A stretch of DNA of 6,305 nt from contig DATANR010000340.1 of NCBI GenBank assembly GCA_036266155.1, positions 1 to 6,305 on the forward strand. Reading direction: 5' to 3'. Within the stretch, counting starts at the first letter, position 1; every line of letters begins with the position of its first letter. This stretch comes from SIAJ01 sp036266155 (GTDB lineage Bacteria > Planctomycetota > Planctomycetia > Gemmatales > Gemmataceae). Under the pieces are notes generated by a model. That model was not told the DNA's origin and made no database searches. It worked only from the letters and a program-made list of their open reading frames with translations. Below are positions 1 through 6,218 of the stretch, in pieces. The position numbers were made by a program, and so were the translations under genes.

Positions 1-11
1 CATCGGGCGGC

Positions 12-626
12 TTACGCCGCTCCGCTCGCCTTGCGTCGGCCCCGGCCATCGTAAACGGCCGTCTCCGTGATCACCTTGTCCATGAAGATGTCGTGGTCGG
101 CCACCGGGATTTCGGGGAAGAGTTGACATTCGAAGGCGAGCGCCACGAGCGGCGTATCTAGCCGGGCGTGTTGCAGCAACTTGTCGTAATAACCCTTGCC
201 ATGCCCCATGCGGCCGCCGCGGCGGTCGAAGGCGACGCCGGGGACCATCACCAAATCCAGATCCTCGGGCCGGCACTGCTTCTCAGGCAGGGAGCGCAGT
301 TCGACCTTCGGCTCGAGGATCTTGTACATGCCAATCGCCAACTCGTTCATGTCGGCGAGGCGGAATAATTCGAGTTCCCCCTGGTCGTTGCACCAGGGCA
401 CGACGATCGCCTTTCCCGAAGTAAGTGCGGCGGGCAGCGAGTGGCGGGTGCGGACTTCGGCCCGGACGTCGATGTAGAAGAGCACGGTCTTTGCGGCCGC
501 GTAGTCCGGCAGCGCCATGAACTTGTCGCAGATGACCTTGCTGAGCGGATCCTTGTCCGGCTGGGCGTTGCGGTTGGCGTGGGCCTGTTCGCGCAGCAGC
601 TTCTTGCGGTCGGCAATGTCGGTCAT
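12..626 (-). CDS. 5-formyltetrahydrofolate cyclo-ligase
   Basis: This cytosolic enzyme uses ATP to convert 5-formyltetrahydrofolate to 5,10-methenyltetrahydrofolate, returning the storage folate to the one-carbon pool (E. coli YgfA / MTHFS family). The 204-residue length is normal for the family. The diagnostic C-terminal segment is present at residues 129-148: a Pro-Gly followed by AFDRRGGRMGHGKGYYD, the glycine-rich ATP/phosphate loop with the conserved GYYD. Basic residues K8, K9 and R12 near the N-terminus fit the usual ATP-contacting helix. The ATG overlaps the stop codon of the upstream transporter (ATGA), and a GGAG on the minus strand (638-641) lies 11 bases before the start, so translation is probably coupled. 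The C-terminal tail (GRGRRKASGAA) is basic and unremarkable. The family call is secure; a functional link to the transporter is unproven. Confidence 0.95.
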   Translation of the reverse strand: MTDIADRKKLLREQAHANRNAQPDKDPLSKVICDKFMALPDYAAAKTVLFYIDVRAEVRTRHSLPAALTSGKAIVVPWCNDQGELELFRLADMNELAIGMYKILEPKVELRSLPEKQCRPEDLDLVMVPGVAFDRRGGRMGHGKGYYDKLLQHARLDTPLVALAFECQLFPEIPVADHDIFMDKVITETAVYDGRGRRKASGAA

Positions 627-1942
627 CGGCGGGTTATCTCCGGGTCAACGGGGTCCGAGTCATTAGACTGAACCGGCCGCGACCGGCTACCAGGATCGAG
701 CGGCAACCAGCAGATTGCGCCGAGCAAGTACGACCCGCCGACGAGCAGTACTGCGGCTGGCCAGCCGAGACCGTCGACCCAGGCCGGCACGATTTGCGAG
801 AAAAGGGCGGCGCCAAAATTCCCGAACATGTTCATCGCCGCGAAGACCGTCGCCAGATTGCGGCCGCCGAGGTCCATCGCCGCGCTGTAGCCGCACGAGT
901 TGCCGCAGGAGACAACGATCGCCGCCGCCGTCAGGGCCGCGACGGTGAGAGCAACCTGATTGTTCGGAATGGCATAGGTCAGCGTAAAGATGATGACGCC
1001 GAGCGTCGTCGCGGTGATCGCGACCCCCGAGCGACTGGCGCGCAAGCTTCCGGTGCGGACAAGCACCCAGTCGGCAGCGAGCCCGCCGACGATGCTACCG
1101 GCCATGACACCGAGGATCGGCAAGCTCGTGAGTTTGCCGGCAAACCCTTTGTCTAGTTTGCAGACCTCTTGGAGATAGGTCGGGCACCATGAAAACCAGA
1201 AGACGTTGCTGGCGGCACGGAAGAACTGCTGCGCGCAAACGAGAATGAAGCCGCGGTTGGTGAACGTGTCGCGCCAAGTGCCGGCGTGTTGGCCGGTCGC
1301 GCTGTTCGATTCCAGAAGGGCACGCTCGGCGTCGTTCGTCCCGCCGTGCCGTTCCGGTCGGTCGCGAAACCAGCCGAAAAACCAGAAGCTCCACACTAGG
1401 CCGGGCACGGCATAGAGCACGAATACCCACGGCCACGAGACGATTTCGAGGAGCGAGCCGGTAACGAACGCCCCCACGGCGCCGCCGAGCGACATGCACG
1501 CTTGCAACACCCCCGCGGCAAAGGCGCGCTGTCGCAATGGCATCCAGACGGAGATCGCACGCGTCGACCCCGGGAACAGGCCGGCCTGCGCGATGCCCAT
1601 GAGCAGGCGCGACGCCAGGAGCAGCACGAACCCCGTGGCGACGTTGACCCACAGCGTGCCGGCCGCCATCGCCACGGTCAACCCACCCAGCACGCCAAAC
1701 AGAAACAATGCCCGCCGCGGGCCCCAGGCGTCCACGAGCAGACCCGTCGGAATCTGAAAGAGAGCATAGGCCCAATAGAAAATGCCGATGACCCAACCCA
1801 TCTGGGCCTTGGTCATATCGAGATCGTCGCGCACCGTGCTCTCGACGACGCTAATACACCCGCGATGGATGTACGCCAGCCCGGCCGCGAGACAGAGCCC
1901 GAAGAGCACGATGTAGCGGACGTTCGTCGGGCGGTCATTCAT
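623..1942 (-). CDS. MFS transporter, ACS (anion:cation symporter) type
   Basis: This is an inner-membrane secondary transporter of the major facilitator superfamily. The likely 439-residue protein begins MNDRPTNVRY, directly before the first membrane helix (about 9-27). The open frame continues upstream to an ATG at 2107, but those 55 extra residues look like translated intergenic DNA, so I chose 1942; an ATG at 1999 is also possible. The MFS loop 2-3 signature is GLLVDAWGPRRA (67-78). The ACS subfamily is indicated by a helix-1 region with YIHRG (24-28), the segment SRLLMGIAQAGLFPG (111-125), and FRDRPERH (192-199) before the central loop. About 12 hydrophobic helices are visible, with a cytoplasmic loop near 190-230. 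ACS members usually carry organic anions such as hexuronates, glucarate or phthalate; the substrate here cannot be read from the sequence. No clear SD precedes 1942. The stop overlaps the start of the folate cyclo-ligase. Confidence 0.88.
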   Translation of the reverse strand: MNDRPTNVRYIVLFGLCLAAGLAYIHRGCISVVESTVRDDLDMTKAQMGWVIGIFYWAYALFQIPTGLLVDAWGPRRALFLFGVLGGLTVAMAAGTLWVNVATGFVLLLASRLLMGIAQAGLFPGSTRAISVWMPLRQRAFAAGVLQACMSLGGAVGAFVTGSLLEIVSWPWVFVLYAVPGLVWSFWFFGWFRDRPERHGGTNDAERALLESNSATGQHAGTWRDTFTNRGFILVCAQQFFRAASNVFWFSWCPTYLQEVCKLDKGFAGKLTSLPILGVMAGSIVGGLAADWVLVRTGSLRASRSGVAITATTLGVIIFTLTYAIPNNQVALTVAALTAAAIVVSCGNSCGYSAAMDLGGRNLATVFAAMNMFGNFGAALFSQIVPAWVDGLGWPAAVLLVGGSYLLGAICWLPLDPGSRSRPVQSNDSDPVDPEITRR

Positions 1943-2127
1943 GTGGATGGGATTGTCCGCTGGCGTCGCGCCGATGGCAAGACAATTGATTGCATGCATG
2001 CCACATATGCCCCGATTCGTTTCAACCACGTTTATTGCAACGAATGCAACGGATCGCGCAAGCGTCGATAGGGGAGGCAGTAATGGCGACCGAAAGCGTT
2101 TCAGCACGGCCCGACTAAGATAGCGAC
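1943..2127. promoter_or_regulatory. Divergent intergenic region with operator-like palindromes
   Basis: These 185 bases separate the minus-strand transporter from the plus-strand glycosyltransferase, so promoters for both units should lie here. Two palindromes stand out: TGCATGCA at 1991-1998, and an interrupted dyad TTGCA-ACGAA-TGCAA at 2035-2049. Both carry the TGCA core. They lie about 50 and 95 bases upstream of the transporter start. I could not assign a convincing sigma70 -35/-10 pair in either direction. The glycosyltransferase frame has an in-frame TAA at 2116-2118, so the gene cannot extend far into this region. Regulator binding is inference only. Confidence 0.4.
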
Positions 2128-3450
2128 ATGAAGATTGCGTTCATCACGGCGGGTGCCGCGGGCATGTACTGCGGCTCGTGCATGAAGGACAACACGCTTG
2201 TCGCCGCGCTGAACCGTCTGGGTCACGACGCTCTGCTTATTCCGACTTACACGCCAATCCGCACCGATGAAGAAGATGTCTCGCAATCGCGCGTCTTTTT
2301 CGGCGGCATCAACGTGTTTTTGCAGCAAAAGAGTTGGCTTTTCCGTCATACTCCGTGGCTTTTCGACCGGCTGCTCGATTTTCCGCGTTTGCTGCGCTGG
2401 GTTTCGCCATTCGCGATGAAGACGCGGGCCGAAAAGCTCGGCGGCCTGACCATTTCGATGCTGCTCGGCCAGGCCGGCAAGCAGAAGAAAGAGATCGACA
2501 AGCTCGTGGGTTGGTTGGCGAATGACTTCCAACCGGATGTCGTGTTGCTCACGAACGTGCTGCTCTCCGGCCTGGTGCCGGCGCTGCGGCGTGAGTGGTG
2601 GGGACCGATCCTCGGCACCTTGCAAGGCGACGACATTTTCCTCGAAGCGCTACCGGCTGACGACCGACGCCGTGCGCTGGAACTGATTCGGCAGAATTGT
2701 GCCGAGGTGTCCGGGTATTTCGCCACGAGTACGTACTACGCGGACTTCATGGCCGGCTATCTCGGGTTGCCGCGCGACCGAATGCACGTCGTTTATCCCG
2801 GCATCAATCTGAAAGGACACGGCACGCCGCCTGAGTTCCGCGATCGGCCGCCGTTTACGATCGGCTACTTTGCCCGCATCTGCCCGGAAAAAGGATTGCA
2901 CAACCTCGTCGACGCTTTTCGACTGTTACGGTACATGCCCGACGCGCCTCCGTGCCGACTCAAGATCTCGGGCTGGCTCGGTTCGAACAATCACCATTAC
3001 TTCGAAGCGCAAATGGCCAAGCTCCGCGACGCCGGCCTCGGCGATGCCGTCGAGCACGTCGACTGCCCATCCCACGACGACAAAGTGCGCTTCTTGCAAT
3101 CGCTCGACGTTCTGTCAGTGCCGACGACCTATCGCGAGCCGAAGGGGATCTACGTTCTGGAGGCGCTCGCGAATCAGGTTCCCGTCGTGCAGCCACGGCA
3201 CGGATCGTTTCCTGAGCTGATTGAAGCCACGGGCGGCGGCCTACTCGTAGAACCGGACGATCCGCCGGCATTGGCACACGGGCTCGTGCAATTGCTCACC
3301 AATGCGGCGCTCCGTCGGCAGATGGGTGAAGCTGGCCAAAAAGCGGTGTTCGCCCGATTCACGGCCGATCAAATGGCTGCCGAGACCGCCACTGTTCTCA
3401 GCCAGTATCATCAAGAACAACGCCGTCCCGCCGAGGCCATCGCGCCGTGA
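2128..3450 (+). CDS. GT4-type glycosyltransferase (GT-B fold)
   Basis: This is a 440-residue glycosyltransferase of the GT4/GT-B class, which transfers a sugar from a nucleotide-sugar donor with retention of configuration. The C-terminal donor-binding domain is typical: GYFARICPEKG at 246-256, then the EX7E motif with E337 and E345 (EPKGIYVLE), followed by PVVQPRHGSFPELIE and a GGGLLVEPDD segment (369-378). The N-terminal domain starts with a Rossmann strand, MKIAFITAG. The usual glycine loop is replaced by AAGMYCGSCMKDN (10-22), with a C15-x-x-C18 pair. I remember this variant from planctomycete proteins, but that is recall and not a search. The ATG is the first after an in-frame TAA at 2116 and has no clear SD. 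No signal peptide or membrane helix is evident, so the protein is probably cytosolic or peripheral. The stop overlaps the next gene. Donor and acceptor are unknown. Confidence 0.9.
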   Translation: MKIAFITAGAAGMYCGSCMKDNTLVAALNRLGHDALLIPTYTPIRTDEEDVSQSRVFFGGINVFLQQKSWLFRHTPWLFDRLLDFPRLLRWVSPFAMKTRAEKLGGLTISMLLGQAGKQKKEIDKLVGWLANDFQPDVVLLTNVLLSGLVPALRREWWGPILGTLQGDDIFLEALPADDRRRALELIRQNCAEVSGYFATSTYYADFMAGYLGLPRDRMHVVYPGINLKGHGTPPEFRDRPPFTIGYFARICPEKGLHNLVDAFRLLRYMPDAPPCRLKISGWLGSNNHHYFEAQMAKLRDAGLGDAVEHVDCPSHDDKVRFLQSLDVLSVPTTYREPKGIYVLEALANQVPVVQPRHGSFPELIEATGGGLLVEPDDPPALAHGLVQLLTNAALRRQMGEAGQKAVFARFTADQMAAETATVLSQYHQEQRRPAEAIAP

Positions 3451-3860
3451 GCCAGCCCTTCCACATCACTCGCCGAGTCGAGTTTGGCGAAACCGACATG
3501 GCGGGCATCGCCCATTTCTCGAACTTCTTTCGATACATGGAAGTGGCGGAGACGGATTTCTTGCAGGGTCACGGCCTTTCCGTCGCATGGGACGACAACG
3601 GCCAGCGCTTTGGCTTTCCACGCGTCTCCGTGGCATGCGATTTCAAACGGCCAGTACGTTTTCGTGACGTGCTCGATATCGCGGTGACGGTCGAAGAGGT
3701 GGGGCGGAAGTCTGTTCGCTATCGGTTTGACTTCACGCACAAAGGGAACGAAGTCGCTGTCGGGCGGATCACGGCAGTCTGTTGCCGGAGCACGCCCGAG
3801 CATGGGATTGAGTCGATCGAGATTCCCCCCGAGGTCCGGGCCAAACTCGAAGGGAAATAG
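3447..3860 (+). CDS. Acyl-CoA thioesterase, 4HBT/YbgC-like hotdog fold
   Basis: This 137-residue cytosolic protein is of single hotdog-domain size and should hydrolyse acyl-CoA or a related thioester. The N-terminal motif VEFGETDMAGIAHFSNFFRYME (11-32) is diagnostic of the 4-hydroxybenzoyl-CoA thioesterase/YbgC group. D17 matches the catalytic Asp, and H23 and N26 follow at the expected spacing. The later region, a strand with CDFKRPVRFRDVL (64-76) followed by alternating strands, completes the fold. The start is a GTG that overlaps the glycosyltransferase stop (GTGA), with GAGG at 3433-3436 ten bases upstream. The next in-frame ATG would delete the catalytic Asp, so GTG is the right choice. 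Overlap with the glycosyltransferase indicates coupled expression, perhaps in glycolipid or envelope-lipid metabolism, but this is inference. Chain-length preference cannot be predicted. Confidence 0.9.
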   Translation: MSQPFHITRRVEFGETDMAGIAHFSNFFRYMEVAETDFLQGHGLSVAWDDNGQRFGFPRVSVACDFKRPVRFRDVLDIAVTVEEVGRKSVRYRFDFTHKGNEVAVGRITAVCCRSTPEHGIESIEIPPEVRAKLEGK

Positions 3861-3864
3861 AAAT

Positions 3865-4272
3865 TCACGTCGCGGGAACAATCGGCGCCATAAATCGGCC
3901 AATCGGCGCCGGCGGTCGGTTCGGCCGCGTTTCGAGTAAGCGGCCCGTGTTGGCGTCGATGATTAGCTCGTCACCGGCCGGAGTGACTTTGATCTTGACG
4001 ACCTGTGTGCCGTTCTCAACGGCGTGGGCGACCGAGTAAACGTTTTTCTTGGTGGCCCCAACCGTCCCTGGCGGCGGCTCGGGGAGCGGCCGTCGCGATG
4101 CGGAACTGTCGGACCCGTGGACTTCATGCTCTCGAATTACGAGGCCGTTGTCGTCGCCGTGCTGACTCCAAACAACGGCGCCACCACCAATTGCAATGAG
4201 CGAAACCGTCACCAGGGCGATGCCCCAAGACAGGGGAAATGTTCCCCCCGAATTGGATAACGAGGCGGACAT
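3865..4272 (-). CDS. Small membrane-anchored protein with PepSY-like C-terminus
   Basis: This is a 135-residue hypothetical protein. A short polar N-terminus is followed by one hydrophobic segment (about 14-35, SWGIALVTVSLIAIGGGAVV), read as a membrane anchor or uncleaved signal. A polar, proline-rich linker (about 37-72) follows. The C-terminal part has the pattern QVVKIKVTPAGDELIIDANTGRLLE (90-114, in two strands), which resembles the second half of PepSY-type domains, where a strand leads into Asp-x-x-x-Gly. The domain would lie outside the cytoplasmic membrane. PepSY domains are often found with peptidases or redox and metal-linked membrane proteins, but no partner is visible here. A strong SD (4281-4287) lies nine bases from the ATG. 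The gene converges on the thioesterase with four bases between stops. The anchor is clear; the PepSY assignment is tentative. Confidence 0.7.
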   Translation of the reverse strand: MSASLSNSGGTFPLSWGIALVTVSLIAIGGGAVVWSQHGDDNGLVIREHEVHGSDSSASRRPLPEPPPGTVGATKKNVYSVAHAVENGTQVVKIKVTPAGDELIIDANTGRLLETRPNRPPAPIGRFMAPIVPAT

Positions 4273-4376
4273 GGAATAAAACCTCCCAAGCGCAGAACGG
4301 TCTCCGACATCCAGACGAACAAACCTATTCAGAATATCGTCGGCAGGCCTGATTCATTTCGACGCTTGATCCAATA
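4273..4376. promoter_or_regulatory. Divergent intergenic region between membrane protein and trio
   Basis: These 104 bases lie between two divergent starts and must hold the promoter for the three-gene plus-strand unit, unless that unit is read from farther upstream. An A/T-rich patch, TATTCAGAATA (4325-4335), is an imperfect palindrome and the best -10-like area, but no matching -35 is convincing. An in-frame TGA at 4350-4352 limits upstream extension of the prenyltransferase-like gene. Confidence 0.35.
4281..4287 (-). promoter_or_regulatory. Shine-Dalgarno site of the PepSY-like gene
   Basis: On the minus strand this reads GGGAGGT, nine bases before the ATG at 4272. It is the strongest SD match in the window and supports the chosen start of the small membrane protein. 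Several other starts here lack one. Confidence 0.7.
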
Positions 4377-5306
4377 ATGAGCAATGACCCCTATCTCCAA
4401 CGCTTAACCGGACAACTGATCGACGGCGCCGACCGATTGCCGCTCGATTTTCGCCAGCGGCATGGGGCGTGGGTGCGGGCTCGGCAAAACTCAGACGGCG
4501 GATTTTCAGGGCGAGAGGGCGGTTCGGACCTGTACTACACGGGCTTCGCACTGCGCTCGCTGGCCGTTGTCCAGGAGTTGGATTCGCGGTTATGCGATCG
4601 AGCCGCCGATTTTCTGCGCGGCCAGATGACTGGCTCGGCTAGTGTGATTGATTTGTTTTCCCTCCTGGTCAGCGCCTTTCTGACGCGCCTGGGCGGGGGT
4701 CCGGACGTGCTCGCCGAGGCGCCGGCTGACTGGCCAAGCCGCGTTGCAACGGTGCTCGAGACCTTTCGCCACGAGGACGGCGGCTACGCCAAGACCCAGA
4801 ACGGTACGTCCGGAAGCACCTACATAACGTTCCTGGTTGCCCTGGCGTTGGAGCTGCTCGGAAAATCTTGTCCGGAGCCGGGCCGATTGCGATCGTTCTT
4901 GCAAAATCGCTATCGCGATGGCGGCTTCGTCGAGATACCGCAGATGAAGCGTGCGGGCACGAATCCGACCGCCGCGGGAGTCGGCACGCTACAAATGCTC
5001 GGAGGGCTGGAGGAAGGCACTCGAATTGGCGTGGCCGATTTTCTAGTTCGGCTAGCATCTGTTGAAGGCGGGTTGCGTGCCAACGATCGAATTCCCGCCG
5101 CCGATCTGCTGTCTACATTCACCGGCGCCTGGACTCTGGCTGAGGTCGGCGGTCTGCACCGCCTCGATTTGGCTCGACTCGGATCGTATGCGGCATCGCT
5201 CGCGGGGCCGGACGGCGGCTTTCGCGGCGGGCTTTGGGACACCGGCTACGATGTCGAGTACACCTTCTACGGGATCGGCGTCCTCGCCCTCTTGGCGACC
5301 GAATGA
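4377..5306 (+). CDS. Prenyltransferase beta-subunit-like repeat protein
   Basis: This is a 309-residue protein built from prenyltransferase/squalene-oxidase repeats, which form an alpha/alpha barrel. Five repeat signatures are visible: DGGF at 40-43, followed by SGREGGSDLYYTGFALRSL; DGGY at 134-137; DGGF at 181-184; EGGL at 230-233; and DGGF at 279-282, followed by YTFYGIGVLALL. The closest known architecture is the beta subunit of Rab geranylgeranyltransferase and its bacterial relatives. In my hand alignment the zinc-ligand Asp is kept as D243, but the Cys position is L245 and the His position is Y295. Protein-prenylating chemistry is therefore doubtful. No signal peptide or membrane helix is seen. 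An in-frame TGA at 4350-4352 makes the ATG at 4377 the first possible ATG; no SD precedes it. Seven bases separate its stop from the ABC ATPase gene. The fold is confident; the function is unknown. Confidence 0.85.
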   Translation: MSNDPYLQRLTGQLIDGADRLPLDFRQRHGAWVRARQNSDGGFSGREGGSDLYYTGFALRSLAVVQELDSRLCDRAADFLRGQMTGSASVIDLFSLLVSAFLTRLGGGPDVLAEAPADWPSRVATVLETFRHEDGGYAKTQNGTSGSTYITFLVALALELLGKSCPEPGRLRSFLQNRYRDGGFVEIPQMKRAGTNPTAAGVGTLQMLGGLEEGTRIGVADFLVRLASVEGGLRANDRIPAADLLSTFTGAWTLAEVGGLHRLDLARLGSYAASLAGPDGGFRGGLWDTGYDVEYTFYGIGVLALLATE

Positions 5307-5313
5307 GAAAAGC

Positions 5314-5994
5314 ATGGCATTGATCGTCGACAATCTGGATAAGGAATTTCCGACACGCGCTGGCCCGCTCGCCGTGTTGTCCGGCGTCAAACTGACGCTT
5401 GCCGCGGGCGAGGCCATTGCCGTGATGGGGCCCTCCGGGTCCGGCAAGAGCACGCTGCTCAACATCATCGGCACGCTCGACGCGCCAACGCGTGGCACGG
5501 TTCGGGTGGACGGCGTCGATCCCTTTGTGCTCCCCGAGTCGCAACTGGCCGCGTTCCGCAACCAGGCCGTCGGCTTCGTTTTTCAGGACCACCATTTGCT
5601 GCCGCAATGCAGCGTGCTCGAGAATGTGCTCATTCCGACACTCGTGGTCTCGGACGGCGATCGCCAAGCTTTTGAAGCGGAGGCGCGCCGGCTGCTCGAT
5701 CGCGTTGGCCTGTCCGCTCGACTTGAACACCGACCGGCAGAACTGTCTGGCGGTGAACGGCAGCGAGCGGCGATCGCGCGCGCCCTCATTCGTAAGCCGA
5801 AGTTGTTGCTAGCGGATGAGCCGACCGGCAACCTCGATCGCAAGACATCGCACGCCGTCGGCGAACTGCTCGCGGAACTGCACCGCCAAGAAGGGACGAC
5901 GCTCGTGGTCGTCACGCATAGCCCCGATTTGGCTCGACTGTTCCCTCGTCGTGCTGAAATGAACGACGGCCGACTCGAACAAACCACAACTTGA
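5314..5994 (+). CDS. ABC transporter ATP-binding protein, LolD/MacB type
   Basis: This 226-residue ABC ATPase drives a membrane partner by ATP hydrolysis on the cytoplasmic face. All core motifs are intact: Walker A GPSGSGKST (39-47), Q-loop Q91 in FVFQDHHLLPQ, signature LSGGERQ (144-150), Walker B LLLADEP with catalytic E169, D-loop GNLD (172-175) and switch H202. The FQDHHLLPQ and LSGGERQRAAIARAL wording and the short length place it in the LolD/MacB/FtsE group, which serves lipoprotein release, macrolide or lipid export, or division. The ATG at 5314 is preceded by GAGAAAAG and lies seven bases after the previous stop. The frame stays open upstream to 5062, but that extension overlaps the previous gene and adds non-family sequence. 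No permease is encoded on either side within the window, which is unusual for LolCDE or MacAB operons. Confidence 0.93.
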   Translation: MALIVDNLDKEFPTRAGPLAVLSGVKLTLAAGEAIAVMGPSGSGKSTLLNIIGTLDAPTRGTVRVDGVDPFVLPESQLAAFRNQAVGFVFQDHHLLPQCSVLENVLIPTLVVSDGDRQAFEAEARRLLDRVGLSARLEHRPAELSGGERQRAAIARALIRKPKLLLADEPTGNLDRKTSHAVGELLAELHRQEGTTLVVVTHSPDLARLFPRRAEMNDGRLEQTTT

Positions 5995-5997
5995 GGA
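5993..5997 (+). promoter_or_regulatory. Shine-Dalgarno site of the 58-residue gene
   Basis: GAGGA overlaps the ABC ATPase stop codon and ends four bases before the ATG at 6002. The spacing is slightly short but usable. It supports the small downstream frame as a real gene translated in the same operon. Confidence 0.6.
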
Positions 5998-6001
5998 ATC
6001 A

Positions 6002-6178
6002 ATGTTGACCGCCGACCAACTCCTGGCCCGCCTGTATGCGCTCCGCAAAGATTTTGCGGACGATCCGGAGGACGAGACCTACCAGGCGCTGCACCTGGCG
6101 TTCATGTTCCTGTCGTACCGCATGGGCGATTTCAAGAAGTTCGTGGAAGAGGAACAGAAGAAGGCGAGCGGGGCTTAA
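6002..6178 (+). CDS. Small conserved-looking hypothetical protein (58 aa)
   Basis: This 58-residue soluble protein starts MLTADQLLARLYALRKDFAD and ends FKKFVEEEQKKASGA. I do not recognise a family. It appears to be almost entirely helical: an amphipathic first helix (about 3-18), an acidic turn DDPEDE (20-25), a second helix with aromatic and hydrophobic residues (about 26-41, ALHLAFMFLSYR), and a charged third helix (about 43-55). There is no signal peptide, no continuous membrane segment and no Cys. The start lies seven bases after the ABC ATPase stop with GAGGA before it, and codon choice is GC-rich like the neighbours, so it is likely genuine and co-transcribed. By position it may act with the ATPase or the repeat protein, but that is inference. 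Confidence 0.7.
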   Translation: MLTADQLLARLYALRKDFADDPEDETYQALHLAFMFLSYRMGDFKKFVEEEQKKASGA

Positions 6179-6218
6179 GCAAAGCCTTCAGGGCGATCTC
6201 ACTAGTAAAGCGACAACT

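Noticed and set aside
1..3. CAT at the left edge, a possible ATG of another minus-strand gene after the folate cyclo-ligase
   Set aside because: Only the possible start codon is in the window, so nothing about a gene can be supported.
1095..1796. 233-codon minus-strand open frame
   Set aside because: It overlaps the transporter in another frame on the same strand and is Arg-rich with no motif.
1502..2071. 189-codon plus-strand open frame
   Set aside because: It is antisense to the transporter, rich in Arg/His/Gln, and shows no recognisable domain. The transporter strand has clear family motifs.
1943..2107. 55-residue N-terminal extension of the MFS transporter
   Set aside because: It would precede the first membrane helix with non-family sequence, covers the dyads of the divergent region, and leaves only 20 bases before the opposite gene. 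The start at 1942 fits ACS family length better.
2101..2625. 174-codon minus-strand open frame
   Set aside because: It is antisense to the glycosyltransferase and its composition (many Arg, Gln, His) is typical of a GC-rich shadow frame, with no domain pattern.
5062..5313. Upstream extension of the ABC ATPase frame
   Set aside because: It lies fully inside the prenyltransferase-like gene in another frame, and ABC homology begins only at MALIVDNLDK (5314).
5052..5730. Minus-strand open frames opposite the ABC ATPase
   Set aside because: They are complementary shadows of a gene with complete Walker A, signature and Walker B motifs.
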